A DNA stretch of 64,000 bases from Podocnemis expansa. Lineage: Eukaryota > Chordata > Testudines > Podocnemididae. The stretch lies in contig ML681991.1 of assembly GCA_007922195.1 (NCBI GenBank), forward strand, positions 43,416,905 to 43,480,904, in the 5' to 3' direction. Below are positions 47,901 to 62,900 of the stretch, piece after piece. The notes beneath the pieces were generated by a model that searched no databases, was not told the DNA's origin, and saw only the letters and a list, made by a program, of their open reading frames with translations. Positions within the stretch are counted from its first letter, which is position 1, and each line of letters opens with the position of its first letter. Both the position numbers and the translations under genes were made by a program.

Positions 47901-50900
47901 TGCTGTGCTCTGTGGGCAGGCGTGGGCCACGGAGACTTGGGGGTTCAGGGAGCAGCCCTGAGGGGGGCAGGGACTGAGCCCAGGGGTCATCGCACTCTAG
48001 ATGCAGCACAAGGTAGGCAGGTCCCACAGCAGGGGCATCCCCTGCCCTGCCCTGCCCAGCTGTTGGAGCCTGAAGGCCCAACCTGGCCATTGGTCATGCA
48101 GTGCTCAGTGGCTCCCTCCCCACCTGGCAGTGCGGAGGGGAAGTCCTTTTCCCCTGTCATTTTTGACCAGTTACAGCTAGTTTTAAGCTCAAATGGAAGG
48201 AAGCCTCTCAGTCTGAAATCTGCACCAGTAGACTTAATATTGGCTCAGCTTCACACTGTGGGTTACCCCAGCTTTTTATGTAGACCAGCCCTACAGCAGA
48301 ATGACTAGGAGAGCACATGAGAGGGCGACATGCCACATAGCCACCTGATCAGAAAGGATCACAGCATGGCTGCCCATTGGCTGAGTTCAGAGGTCAGGGG
48401 CACAATGCACAGAAGACAGAAGCACCTCAGGTTCCATAGTGAAATGCATCCCAGATCACAGCACTCCTAGTTTTCTTTATACCTCAGATGCAAGACTGGA
48501 GTTAAAGGCCTGAGAAGGTAATAAAGAGTAGTTCCAGCTACATTTTCTCAGTGATTTACTGCAAGCCAGCATGGTTTTTACCTCCTCCAGCAACAAGGCC
48601 CCTTGTGCCTCTCAACGGAACCTTAAGTTTGGTTCAGCAGCCCCCTAGCAAGTGTGCAGGGGAAGGCACAGGAGCAAGCCCACAGAGTCAGGTGGACAAG
48701 GAGACTCTCAGATGATCTTCTGGACAGCTACCAGGGCATGTCTATGCCATTCTGTGCATCAGCTGCTGAGGATTTTCTGCCAATGGCAGGGATAGAGCCC
48801 TGACCCTCTCACTACAGAAATGCAATCCCCATTCTGCCACTTGAGCAAAAAGTGGCAACTCTCCCTAGCTGTCAGCAGTCCAGAGCCCCTGATCATTGGA
48901 TAGCTTTCATCCCATCCAGCAGAGGGCAAAGAGGCACTCACAGGCCTTGCTACTATGCTGTTTCCATCTATTGCTTTCTGAAATGTAAGCAAAATGAATG
49001 TACCAATAAAATCAGACAGCCCCTCCCATACATGCCCACCCCCCATTGCTGTCCCTGCTAGCCCCACCCAGCCGGCTCACATGCAGCCCAACCCCAACTC
49101 CCACCACCACAGCACCCCAGCCAAATTTCACACGCCACTCACCTGTTTGATCTCGCTCTTCAGCTTCACGATCCCAGCACGCTCAGTTTTAGTGGCTCCC
49201 ACGGCACCAACCTCACGGATGGAAATAGCAGGGGTTAGGGTCGAATCAACAGAACGCACTGCAAGGGAGGAGAGAGGATGGGCACTATTAGAGTTCACTG
49301 CAAGCGCTCCGAGGACAGCAACACAGCGTCAACCACAGAATCTCACTCTCCAGAGCCCTACACCCACAATGGCCTTCTCAGAGCTCCTGCAGGGAGCAGG
49401 CCCCACCACCTGTGACGCCAAGACTTGGGATGACCCTGATTTAATGGTCTCAGAAGCCCAAAATACATGAACTAGTGCCATGGAAGGAGAAGTTTTCCTT
49501 TGTCCCCAGCTGCTGTCCTGTCATCAGTGACCAAACCCTGCTCCAAACATTGCAGTGCCCATCTGTGTTCCCAAAAACAAGCTGAAGGAGTTATTTTAAT
49601 ACTGAATTCTGGACTGAGCTCAGACACACATCTGTTTGCATCCAGACAATCACAACTGCAATGTGGGGTGCAGCCAAATGATCATGGTCTCAGGCTGCCA
49701 ATAGCCATGGTTTGGTACATGAACGACACCAGAGCTTAGACTACAAGCTATGACAAGTACAGCATGTCAGAGTAATTGACCATTCAAAGTGAATGGGAAG
49801 GAGATTAAGACCAGTGTGTTCAGGCAGTTTCACTCAAAGATCATCCATGACCATATTGGTGGGAGCCACTTAAACATTTCAGCTTAACTGGACACACTCA
49901 CCGCTCTTCTCCACCCCGAACTCCTTGCCAGAGAGAATGTGGTGTAGAAGACTCTTCATATCTGAAGGACTAAGATTCATCAAGCTCTCGGTGGCTTCTT
50001 CAGCTAGAGAGCAGAGATTAATTGGAGGGAGGACAGCCAACAAGGTTCCCTCCTTCATTTCCCAGGTTACATTCTACATCAGTAGTGGAGGAAGCAGGAT
50101 TCTTAGACAAAGTTCTAGTAGAGGCTACTGGCTCCAGGGACACAAGTTAATCCAGATGTTTCCCTATATTAGATACACCCCAGAATTTATTAAGGAAGGG
50201 TTCCAGCTCACATACCTCTCCAGAAAAGAGCAATATAGTCAAGTGATATGGTCAACCTGAGATCCAGTCTGTCAATTACAGCCACAGAAGGAAAGAAAGG
50301 TATTCAATTCTATGCTTGTCTCACAGCCCCTGGCCAACTCAGTCACTCCACTCCCCCTTCCTGTCCCCCTGATCACTGTGAAAATCCACAAAACCACCTG
50401 GGAAACAGTGAGACCAACTATGCTGTTAAATGTGCATGTACTTAGAGAAACCCGTTCTCAGGCCCCCCATTACCTCTGAGCAGTTCGCTGTTTTTACTGT
50501 ATTTTTCCCCATGATATGCTTGTGAAGTAGGGCATTTCCCCCATTTTACAGATGATGAAACTGAGGCCAAGGAAAACTAAAGGGCATGCCTACATCACAG
50601 GAACCACAGCAACACAACTACAGTGCTACAGATGGAAGGGTTTGTCTTTGGCTGGAAAGCCCACCCTCTCCCCAAGTCGCTACGTGGAGAGAAGCATTCT
50701 TTTGTCAACTTAGAGTGTCTGCACTGGGATTAGACTTCCTGATGGCTGTTGGATTTCTCACACCTCTGAATGATGTAATGATAACTAAAATTTAAGAGTA
50801 GACCTAGCTTAAATAACTTGCCCCATGTCACACAGTAAGTCTGTGTGAAAGCAGGAACTGAACTTCTCCCAAGTCCCAGCCTAACAGCCCATCCCTCCAC

Positions 50901-53900
50901 TCTGAGTTAAGGCATTTACTTGTAATATGTGCAGAGCAAAATTACTGTATCCCTTCAAAGTGAGGAATAATTTCATGTGACCCCAAAAGTCAAACATCCT
51001 GACCACTCCCCTCAGCACAGCAGTTCTCACAGAATCCTCGCTAAACAAGCTAGCTGAGTACATAGAGGATTTGGACCTGTTTGAGCAGGTAACCTAGTTT
51101 TTAAACAAAACCAAAAAAGAGAGAGAGAAAGAAAGAAAGGCTGAGATGATGAACAGGGATGTATGATTTTTTTGGTACTATCAGACTTAGTGCTTCTGTT
51201 AGCTGGGCATCGCCCATGCACAATTTTCTCCAGGGTGTTCATTTTACAGGCCCCACCTATACAGCAAGTTTGACTGTACATTCACACAAGGTGCTGTGCA
51301 TACTGCCCCTTGGAGATTGCCATATAGTCAGAGGTCTTGAGGGCTGGTTTATGATCACAGACCTTTTCTACCTGCGGAAGGTTTTGCTGCAGTGCTCAAC
51401 CATCCTGTTTGTACTGGACACATGCAGCGGCTCTACTAATGCACCATTTGTGGTGCAACACGCAACGCGATCCAGCATTCTATATTCCAGGGGCCCTGGG
51501 CACCCACTAGCAGGCTGGGAGATTCACAGGGCTGCTCCCATATTTTGTGTTGTTTGTTTAGACCATTAAGGGTGGAGACAGTATCCAGGAAAGTAGAATG
51601 TCTACCACACTGAGAACCCAAAAGGCTTCTAGATATGGCCACCACCCACTAAGAAAGGACACCTGACTCAGCTGGTACCTGAACAGTGCAGGGAATGTGC
51701 CAGCTCTGTTGCCATCACCTGGATGATGAGCCCGATGCGCAGGCGGAACATCTCAGCAAAGAGGGAGGGCTGGGTGCGCATGTACATGGCCAGGTAGACC
51801 ATAATTTCCTGAAGGGGAACAGCAGGGAGACCTGGGTCACAAGACAGCCACTCATAAGGCCAGATACCTCCTCTTGCCTCCAAGGGCATTGGCAGGCTCC
51901 AAGCCCCCCAGGGGCCCAGAGGTGACTGTGTTCAGGCCTGTCACCTGCGTCAGGATTGAGACGGTCATGTTCTTCTCACTGGCTTCATCGATCAGATGGG
52001 TGAGTTCCTCATATGGAACAGGGCTGGGGAGACAGTGGGAATGAAGGTGAGATCCCAGCACATGTACACACAGGGCAGGAACAATCTACAATCCCTTGGA
52101 GCAGGGCTGATGCTCCTTTGCCTGCCATTAGGCTCCCCCACACATCTCCCCACCTGCTTTGAGGTTACTATGTCCAGCACAACCTAGCAAAGCTCAAGGC
52201 AGAGGGAGCTTTCTTACATGCAGCCTGGGACAGCTGTGGCCTCTCTCCTATGGGCTGGCAGAGGCACAGCCCAGGAGCATGCTCATCATCTGTTATATTC
52301 CTTTCCCCCCCACCAAAGCTAACCCCTGGATCAGACAGACTGATGCAGAGGCATCATCAGCTCCACAGAGGCACGAGACACTGAACTCACGCAGAGATGG
52401 TCTTCTCACGAGGCTCTGGAGGCAGCCCCACTGTCAGGTGCTTCTGATGAGACAGGAGGTCAGTGCAGGCCTAAACGGAGACACCATCACATACTGGGTT
52501 ATGGAGGCTCAACAGCCACGGACTTGCCCTAGCCTCACAGGCTTCCTGCCTCCTGACACGACATTGCAGATATATGGTTGGGCCTATAGAATTATTGCCT
52601 GGAGCTCCATCTTCACTTCAGGAATTGTGCTGAGATCATCTTGATGTGAAGTCAGCCCATACCCAGGGCAAGATTTTCTGTAGCCTGCAAATCTCCAGCA
52701 TGATGGGCTGGCTTTTAGCAGGGCCCAATGCTCTACACTCTAAATGTTGTTGTCATGGACATCCAGTCCCCATACTCTTCTGTCAGCATGTCCTCATGGC
52801 ATCTCAGAAATCTAAGACACCTTCATTCTCACGAGGAAGTGGGAAACAATGAGAATTACACAGAGGACTGCCACTAGTCGATCATGCCCCGACTGCAATC
52901 TTCTCAGAGGAATTTCTGAAGGCAGGCATTGATTCACCCATCCTCTGGCTCCTACCACCAGGCAAGACCACTGGGCCCAGTCCTCACCTCATCAAGAGCT
53001 TCCACCTTCTTTTTCAGGATCCCGGAGATGTAGCGGATTAGGGCCCACTGGCGAGTTGCCCCCACACTGCCATACAGCTCAGTGAGCAGGTCCTTGACTG
53101 TTGCACCGGGCTGGCCGTCGATTTCTGTGTCCCAGTCTGGCCCCCTGCATGAAAGGAGATCCCGGGTCACAGCTGAGGCTACATGAGCAGGACCATTCAC
53201 CCATCCCCCACGATTTCTGCTGCAGCACCAGCATGCCTCACGCAGTGCGATGCAGGATAATTCAGAATTACATCCACAGTTAACACGCACACTGGTGGGT
53301 CTGCTCTCCTTGCCACATGCCCCAACACTCAGGACTGAGGAAACCCAATGGAGTCACCAGCTCTTGAGAACTGTACTAGCCAGTTCTTTTAGAAGCACAA
53401 ATTCTGCATCTCTTATTAGTGTGTGGTACCCAGTGCAAGGCCCAGATCCCACCAGAAGTGCTATGGTAAAAGCACTGGACCAGGTGACCGAGATAGGTTG
53501 TGGAATTCTCCTCACTAGAGGGTTTTAAAAACAGGTTGGACAAATCCCTATCAGGAATGATCAGGGTTTACGTGGTGCTGCCTCAGTACAGGGGGCTGGG
53601 CAGATGACCTCTCAAGGTCCCTTCCAGCCCCCCAGCACTAAGACTACTGACCTAGCTGGCTAAGAGGGGAATCCATGCCAATGACATTTCTTTTGGAAAC
53701 CTCAAAATATGACAAATGTTTCCCAGCCCAGTTACAAAGGCTGAAAAAAAAAAAAAAAAAAAAAAAAAGAGAACTAGCTATCTCACCACTCACAAGTTGG
53801 GAACACCTAAGCTTCTCATGGATGGTGATAAATTTAGGACCAGAGAGGAAGCCAGGGCAAAGCACCACGAAGGGCTTCCTGGGTAACATAGGCCAGGGGC

Positions 53901-56900
53901 CAGCCATGCTCCTACTTGAGAGTGTGCAGCATGTAGAGAAGGTCAGCCTGCTCCTGAAGAGTGGGGCATTTGCGCAGCTGATCCACCAGGGCCCTGCAGT
54001 CCACGTTGCCAGACTTGTCTCTGGGGAGGTTCACCACATTGTGAAGTGAGGGAATCTGGAGGAGAGGCCATTTGGGTTTCATGTTAGGACACCAACTGGA
54101 GCACTGATGCCTGCCCTAGAACCACAGAGCATCGTACCTGGGACAGATGGCTTTGCCCTTAGCTCTGCTCTGGTTAATGCCAGCTCCTAATGCTGGGCAA
54201 AGCCATGGCACCAGCTGACAGACAGGCAGTCTCTGCTGAGCGAGAAGCATCCCACAGCAAGGAGAGCACTCTGCTTATGAGGAGCCCAGCGCAGGGCTGG
54301 CTGGCTAACAACCCCGCTCACCAGCAATCCATCCTCAACAATGTGGGCAAATTCTTGCCCCACACCCATTCCTCACAAATCCATCTTCACTGCCCTATCA
54401 TGCTGTATGCAAAAGGAGCCACTATTCCCTTTTTTCCCCAGCAGGCCTGACCTCATCACGGCTGTGGCTTCACATTTTGCTTGCCGGTCTGTCTGCTGTA
54501 TTATTACCTGCACCCAGCAGGTTACAGGACTGCTGAGAGCAGCCTGCTAATAGACCTATCCATGAACGCAAGAGCCCATGTCTCTAATTGTTCCCAGGTG
54601 ACACCTCAGCCACTTCCCCATGGGTACTCTAATGCTTACCACAGCTACAGGGCTGGGCACACCGGAGAAGGCTAGAAGCCAGGCAGTTGATTATCTAGGC
54701 TGAGATGCATTGAATGCCCCCAACACCCAGCCTGCTCCCAGCACAAGTTCACCTGGCCATCCTGGTCTTGTCTGTGTGTGCAGCCCAGCAAGTGGACGGA
54801 GGGCTGAGAGGCCTGGAACAGCTTGGACGGGATGTACATGTTGGCATCTGCAAGAAACCAACATTGGTTCTGAAAGGCTTTAAATGTCAGCACGTCATAA
54901 TTAGCCCAGCAGCTCATGGAGACCTGCCCTGATCCAAGCTGCTTTGGAGAATTTTAAATCCTTGTTTACTAGCAGCCAGCATTCCTTCCTCTGTGGCTGA
55001 CCTACTTAGCAGTCTCCTGGCCCCACCTTCTGGGTGAATACAACCGGGAAGGAAACGGGTGTGTATTTAATAGCTTCTAATCTCTCAGCGTTTCTATAGG
55101 GCTGCCTGCTACCAGAACTCAAACTTACTAGGGTTTATCCCCAGGAGGATGTGTGCAGCCAAGATTAATTACTTGAGCCTTTAAGTACTGCAAGATTTTA
55201 CACATTGATTAATTGCTTGATTAATCCAGCACAACAGAGCTGTGCTTAACTCTCCAGAGATTTCACACGAACCAGAGGTCTAGCAGGGAGGGCCCTGCTG
55301 CAGCCTTCCCTTTTAAGTTGCCACAGGTGGCTCTTTGGAAGCTTGGAAAGAGAGGGCTCTTCTTGAGATAGCTTTAACAAGGGGCTAGATCATTTGGGGA
55401 AGAGGGGAGAAAAATTGCAGCTGGGACCTGCCGGCCACAAGGGGGTTTCCTCAGCAGTTGTGAAGCACTGAAACCAGAACTCGCCAAACCTGGCTTTGAC
55501 ACTGACACCCTCTGCAGTCTTGGGGAAGTCACTTACCCTCATTTTACTGATGGGGGAGCCAAGGGGTTAACACTCATCCACCTTACCTTGATGGGTTAAT
55601 TTCTGGGGAACACTGATCATGCTCTAGAAGCAGATTAGCTTTACCTGCAAGCACCTTGAGAAAGGAAGGGCAAATACACTGGTCAGGACTGGCAGGGTTT
55701 CTTGGTTTTGGTTTTTTTTGGGGGTAGATGTTTAACCTTTGTACCCAGCATGAGCCTGGGTGATGGCTCCAGTGCAGTTGACAGAATTAATCTTGTACTA
55801 CATGTGTCCTCAAGAGCAGAGAGGATCAGTGCTCTGACCTATTACACCAATATTACATGCCACTGCCGTGACTTGTAACCACTTAACTTTGCCCAACAAC
55901 TACATCCCAGCCGGCTTGGAAAAATTAAACCACTACAGTAGCATCCTTGCAGCAGGCTATAGACAGTGCTCGTGGACCTGTCCTTAACTTCCTCCATGCC
56001 AGGACCTGCTCCCATTCAGCCATGTGGAAGGACATAGTGGCCATGGCCACAGTGAGGCAATTTTTTTTTCTTTTGGTTGCCATGTTGAAAACATCTGGAA
56101 TAAATATCTACATCCATACAAGTTTGTAAGTTTGGAATCACACAAAATATTTCACTTAACCTGCAACAAAAATTCCCATATCATACAAGATAAGGCTTGG
56201 AAGAGATTTCAGGTGGTCATCTAGTCCAATCCTTTTCTCAAAGCAGGACCAACCCCACCTAAATCACCCCAGTCAAGGCCTTGTCAAGCTCAGCCTCAAA
56301 ACCTGTTCCCTAGGTAACTCATTCCAGTCTTTCACTGCTCTCATAGTGCAAAAGCTTTTCCTAATATCCACCATAGATCTTCCCCACTGCAACTTGAGGC
56401 CATTGCTCCTAGTTCTATCATCTGTCACCACAGAGGACAACATACCTCCATCCACATTGGTACCCCCTTTCAGGCTGGCTTTTCATTCTTTTTCATTTTC
56501 AGGTTAAAAAAAATTTAGCAACATTACTAAATTTTTTTTTTTAAATATTCATTTTCTTTTGTTCAAAACTATTTGCTGAATGCCACCCCAATTTGTGAAT
56601 AGTTTTAGTTGCCCCAAAACTGCATCTTGTGGCAAAAACTATGCATCTGAAGGATTTTGCCTAGCTCTCTTTTTGGCACATAGTTGCCACTCTCAGACTG
56701 AAAATCCACAGCAGACTGTCCACCTAGGCAATTGGTCAGTGAACTCGTCTCTGATATAGATTTCAATCCCATTGTGAACACAGCCTTGTCTTCTTTGTCT
56801 AGACTGGACCCAGCTCACATTCTAACCATGATACTGAAATGTGCAACAGCCCTGAGTGTTGCAGAACTGTGGCACAACTTGGCAAACAAGTCACATGCAA

Positions 56901-59900
56901 CTTCTATCGTTCTCTTTGCAAATGAGCGGCCTGCTGGAAGCAGCAATTTGTAAGGATCCTGAGAAATTTCAGAAGGCTGCTGCCACCCTCTCCTTTCTTA
57001 AAGCAGAAAGAGCTGGCACCTAACACAAAGTTTTCCTCCTGCTTTTTAGCAATCGTGCATCTGCAAGAGATATAAACACCAGCATCAGCTGAGCCACATG
57101 TTCATGAGCATTTACGTCAGTCCTTGTGCTAATGTAGCTGCATGGATGCTGAAAAACGAGTACAATATTTCTGAAGTGCAGACAAACGCTTTGTGTGAAT
57201 CCTGTTCTAGGCAAAGCCACCTGGGATATCAGCAGGCAAACCGGTCCAGTCTACACAGACAAGAGGCGATTGATGTAGGAAGAGTGATGCTTGCAACCTG
57301 CTAACATTTGTAGCACAGGCAGGTCTTCTCGCATGGTTTGGTCACTCTGGACTGGCAAATAGTACTGCCACCAGACAGCAACCACAGTGACAGACATGCA
57401 CTGTCCCAACAACCGTGTCCTCACTGTGCCATGACCCAGTGCTTGCTGATCGCTCCCCACCACAGCCTTGGCAGGGCCACACAGCACACCTTTTGTGGTG
57501 ACAAAAACTGTGGGACAGACAGACAGATGGGATGGAAATGACAGGTATGTGGGAAATGCAGGGAAGGGGATGAGGCTACCAGGGAAGCAGCTTCCTGTGT
57601 TAGCAGCAGAAGTAGTAAGTTTAATGAGAGGGAGCGAGAGACAGAAAGAGAAGAGCCCCACTCAGAGAATGGGGAAAAGCCCCATCTGCCTTGCCTCTAA
57701 GGCAGGATCCTAAGAAATATCTGAGAAACCTACAAGGCACCTGATCAGTGACCATCTTGGAGAGACAGCAGAACCCCCCACCTCTGAGCTACATGGCGTC
57801 AGCCATGGAGGAACCTGAGAACAGAGAAAGCACACTGGGGCTGGCTCTGCTCCTGGCCTCACTCAGACCTTAGAAAAGGCGCTAAGACCCCATCTATACT
57901 GGGAGAAGGCGGATAAAACCCTGATTCCAGCCATTAGAGACCAGCCAGCCATCTGGAGCCACCCATGCAGACAGAAAAGCTGCTGTTTGCACCTCTTCAA
58001 TGAATCCCTGCCTCAAGTTAGGCTAAGCTACATTGGGTGACTAGGGGACTGCCCTGCCCATTGCTGCAATGGGGGCAAAGCCCCAGGGACTCCAAGGCTC
58101 AGGCTACTGCAGAGCTCCAGGCCTAAGAAGGCTTTAGTGGCTCACAAAAAAGAGGCCAGGCCAGAGGCAGGAGTAAGGGCCTTTCCAATCACAACTCCAG
58201 CCGCTGGCCAAGCCCAGCCACGCTGCATCTATGCTGATGCTGTCCAGGCACCACCTCCACCCATGGCAGGGCAAGAGCCTCCCTAGCAAGCCAGGAAGTG
58301 GCAGAGACCTTTAGATCCCTAAGCAAAATTTGGGTTTGCCCCCAGCCACTGCAGGAGAACTCTTCACAGCCCATTCACGAGCATCAGACCTGGGGGTGCT
58401 GAGAACTTCCCTCCCATGCCAGCCGTACAGCACCACCAGTCCTGCAATAATCACAGGCCAGTGATGGACTCCGCTAAAGGGGAAAAGGTCAGGTACTGAG
58501 CTCCACACTCACTTGGACAGCGCTGTCAGGCCATACAGGCCCCTCCAGTGGGCACACCTTTCTAACTAGCTCCCAGGTGCAGCTCTACGAGTTACGCAGA
58601 CACAGATGAGGGAGGGAAAGCCTAATACCCTTGGCTTCTACGGAAACAAGGCAAAGCTAGTAGCTTCCCAGCTAAATTAAATGATGCAACAGCAGTGGGG
58701 CTATCTGGACCGCCCAGCAATGGAAGTGGGGCTCACAGAAATGTGATGGCTGCCCTTTCAGATCTTTCCATCAAGTGGATTCCTCCATGTTCCAACTCTG
58801 AATCCATCCTGCCTGTTCCTCTGTCAACCACCTTAAACCCCAGCTATTACATCCACTCTTCCTGACTTTTCAGTGCCATTTTCTCACTCCGAGTCCCAGA
58901 GTTTCTCTACCACCTTCCTCCCATCGCCCATGTGCCTGTCAGGCACACTAACACTTGGCGAATATCCATAACGAGCTGCAGAAATGCCAACAGCCATGAT
59001 ATGGGGGAGGTTGCTTCCCCATCCGATCTGGGGCAGGATAAATGAGGAAGGGTAAGTATTCTGACCAAAACCACAGAAGAAGTCAGCATCAGAGATGGGA
59101 CTGGAAGGCAGGAGTCCACTGAACCATGCTAGTGCTTGTACCTGAGCTGCTCCTCCTTGTGAGGGAGGCCCCAATGGCTGCTCAGTAGAGAAGCCCACAC
59201 CAGCGCTACTTTGGCTACTTCTTCACATGCTACCCCCCTGCCAAGGGCAGCTCTTGGTCTTCCCATCATATTCCACAAGACTGTGAAGCCTGCAGCCTCT
59301 GGCCCAAGGGAAAGCTCTGGGTAGCTGGGAAGGGTAGTTGTACAGTGGGTTTCACACTTTCATGGCTGTGCTGTAATTGGCTAGAATCTTCATCATTTCC
59401 AGAGAAAACAGGGAGGAAAGATTCCTCTTGGCACTTAGAGAGGGCCAGTGCCATGGGCACAGAGGCTTGGCTCTCCCACAGCCTGCCATGCCACATGACT
59501 CTCCAACATACCTCGTGCCTGAAATACTGGCTGCCAGCTGCGCCAACCTGTTTCAGAGCAAGGGGTGGGAATGTGGTCAAACCTAGAACAGCAGTGGAGG
59601 CCCCTGCTTCCAGGGAGTCACTGCACACCTACGACTCAGTTTTGTAAAGATGAAGTGTCATGCACAACACCGGCCGCTTGGCTGCTCCCAGAAGCAGCAC
59701 CTGGTGTGTTACTCACTCTGTACATGCAGCTCTTTGGCCTGGGATACCAGAGACATGAGGTCACGGGTGGTGTGCACTGCAGCTCGGAAGCGATGCAGCC
59801 CCCCCTTCTGAGCAGCCTTGGGAGCTGTGTGCTCCAAAAGGTGATCTAAATACTGAGCAACTTCATCACAAATGTCAGCTGGAAGAGCAGGCAGAAGAGA

Positions 59901-62900
59901 GGAGTTTAGTCACCCGATGTTCCCCAGGGCTTTCCTTGCAGTAGGGAAAACTCCCTCTGCCTTCAGTGCACAGGGAACATGGAGATGGCGCAGTCTGCGG
60001 CAAGCATGGAGAGCAGTGACTATATCTGACAAGGTTTCTAGCCCCTCCTCTGCAACACCCAGCGTCCATCCAGTCCTCAGATAGCCAGCCTCCAACTCTG
60101 GCAGGGTTGTGCTATCTGTCCCTTGGATACTGCCACCATTCTCCTTTCTAGTGTGGGGCTTAGCTGGCATGCACAGCTATCCCACAGTAATCCCTCAACT
60201 ACCTCTCTCTGGGCCTCATGAGTCCCACAACCTGACGGCACGTGATTGTATTGAGAACTCAAAGGAGCCCTAATTTAGCAGTCATCTGGGAAACAAGCCG
60301 AAGCCTCTCCTTGTATTAACACAAGTACCTGAAGTGCATCTTTCAGACATTGTTTCAAAATGCAAGAACTGCGTCTGCAAGCAAGGCAAATGACCCAAGA
60401 AATGAATTCAGTGCTTAATCAAGCACTTGTGACAGACCTAGACCTGCAAGTTCCTAGCACAATTTAATTCTAGCTACTCCTGGAAGCAGGATGCTTCAAA
60501 TTACTGAGATCACAGCATGTTTAAGTCTAATCACAACCATGCTTCTCAGTTCCACTCTATACACTTCTCCAGACTGGCTCTTGGTGGGCACAGGCTTGCG
60601 GTTTCAATGCCACATCTTCGGACTCCTTCTAGGAGCCTTGCACAAAGCACATTTGCTTAACCCCATGGCCTTCACTCATTCCACTGCTTTGATACATTCC
60701 CTTGCTGCTACAGTTCCTCAGCCAGGCTGGGAGCTCTTCTGAGCAGGGACTGTCACTTCTTAGGTGTGACACACACAACACAGCAGAGCCCCGACTGGAC
60801 ACAAAATGCTATTCTTTATTATGAACAAAGAACTGCTGATAGATAATCATTAACCATCTTGGGAAGCTTTGCCTCCCAGCCATTACAGAGAATGGACTCC
60901 CTTTCCTAGTAGTCACCTTTTCCCCATCCCATTAACTCTGCGGTCTACAGCTCCTGGCTGGGATCAAACCCCAGATAGCCCAGGAGTATTACGCTGCCTG
61001 CCTACAGCCAGGGTCAGCAGCAGCCATCAGACACGAGTCTGGCATGGGCTGCAAAGGGCTCACACGCACTTGGACACCTGGCCCGTGACACAGTGCGCCT
61101 TCTATGATGGTTAACTGCACACTTCCATCATTGACTCCACCCTGTTAACAGAACCAGGACTGCAAAACATTCCTATTGCACAGCCCAGTGGGCCCAGAGC
61201 CTGCAACTCAAATAACTTGTGCACTGTCTCACATGGAAATACAGTGGAAACACAGTGCTAAAAGTGAGCTGAAGATGTTTTTGACACACTGAAGCTAGTA
61301 AAGCAAGCCTGGAGCTATGTTCCCTCTAAGCTGTGTGCATATGCGTGCGCACGCAGGTCGTGAAACCTGTGCACACAGCAAAATAAAGTGGGCACAAAAA
61401 GATTCAACAGTGCTAATATTTCTATGCTACTTTAAGAAGGTGGTTTCAAGTAGCATGTTTCAAATAAGGTTATGTAATTTATAAATCATTTTCATCACCA
61501 CATCAAAATAAAATTTAGCTATTATTTACATCATACAAACTTGCTTCATTGCGCTCACAAGTTTGATCATTGGAGTGTGCACAAATTTGGGCACTGGTTC
61601 TGAATATTTGCACAAAATTTTTTTGCACGCACAGCCTACAAAAAATTAGAGGGAACATTGGGGAGTGTGATTTATACCACATGCCTATGCTGTCACATGG
61701 GTTGTGCAATGCTGCCTTCTTGCTCTCTGAGGTGGCAATTGGACATCATTGGATGGCAGGGTCCATGTCTCTGCAAATTGCTAGTCCATGCTGTATCCAG
61801 CTTAACTACTGGCCAGCCATGCAACATGGAAAACACAGTGCAGATTTCCAGGATGGTGCACATGCATGAATGGCAGCACTCTGTCCCCTGCAGAATGTTT
61901 ACAGAGTGGCAGAATACAGATTGATTCTATGTACATAAAATGCTATTAGGCTGAAGGGCATGACAGTCTCATGCCAAGGCCATGCTTGCTTTGGACTATG
62001 CATTAGCATAGTCACAAAGCTCTGACTTTAACACTCTAGAGCGTGGCCACATTCATTTGATTTCCTGTACACACTGTCTAACCAGCACGGGAGCCTGGGG
62101 GTCCACACAGGCAGAGGTGATCAACAGCTGCCTGGTGTCCAAGTCTGAATGAGGAGCTTCCCAGCACTGTGGCTAGCAAGTATCTGGATGGGCTTTCAGA
62201 CAGGGGCTCTTTGCAGTAGACAGAAGCAGAGCAGCCCCTCAAAGATACAAGGCAGGAGATTTTAAATCATGTTATGTGGGGCCATGAGATGCTGCAGAAG
62301 GCATCTGGACTGTAGCCTGCATATCAGGGAATCTTCAAAAGCCCTAATTTGTTCTGCGGCCTCTAGGTTCCAGTAAAAAGAGAGCATTTGGGCAGAGTAG
62401 AGGCAACAATTTAGTCCTACAGTTGCTGCACTCAAGCACAGGACACAGGCACACTGTCAACAAGATGCAGACATCACAGCAAATTTCAATGAGCAGCATG
62501 CACACCCAAAAGGTGCAGAAGAACAACTTAAAAGGAAAACCCCCATGCTAAGTCCAGAGCAAGAATACCAGAGTTCTGGGAGTGATGGAGGAGATGCAAT
62601 CACAAGCAGGTTACAGGAACAGTTAACAGGCTAAATGAGTTAACAGATGAGACGAGAAAAGAGCAGAGGTAAGGAAAGAGATAGGGACAGACATGTGATT
62701 ATGAGACATCTTTGGAAACAGGAGATCAAGGACACTAACCAACCCCAGCCAGGTACACTGGCCCCACCTGGGAGGAAGAACAGGATACCCTTTGCCTTTT
62801 AGAGGCAGGGCCTATGTTCTCCAACAGGACAACAGATTTCACTAACCTGGCTTGCTATCAGTCCAACAGACCAGAACCCTGATTCAACCAAGCACTTAGA

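Larger units (their letters stand above)
44609..49142. other. PHKA1 intron containing hAT MITE and MIR
   Basis: 4.5 kb. A short cassette exon is expected somewhere here from mammalian PHKA1, but I could not find a convincing candidate. Contents recognised: the MITE at 44928-45136 and an antisense MIR at 47450-47560. A GT-rich tract occurs around 47780-47840. Confidence 0.65.
50004..51678. other. PHKA1 intron
   Basis: 1.7 kb. Apart from the split MIR and its insertion I recognise nothing further. Confidence 0.7.
54848..59716. other. PHKA1 intron (4.9 kb)
   Basis: Holds a sense MIR (55465-55590) and an antisense CR1 3' end (56190-56460). No other feature recognised; open frames are short and without similarity. 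Confidence 0.65.

Noticed and set aside
53744..53768. Poly(A) run as a processed pseudogene tail
   Set aside because: The upstream sequence shows no coding similarity; it is a simple A25 tract, about 100 bp after the CR1 tail.
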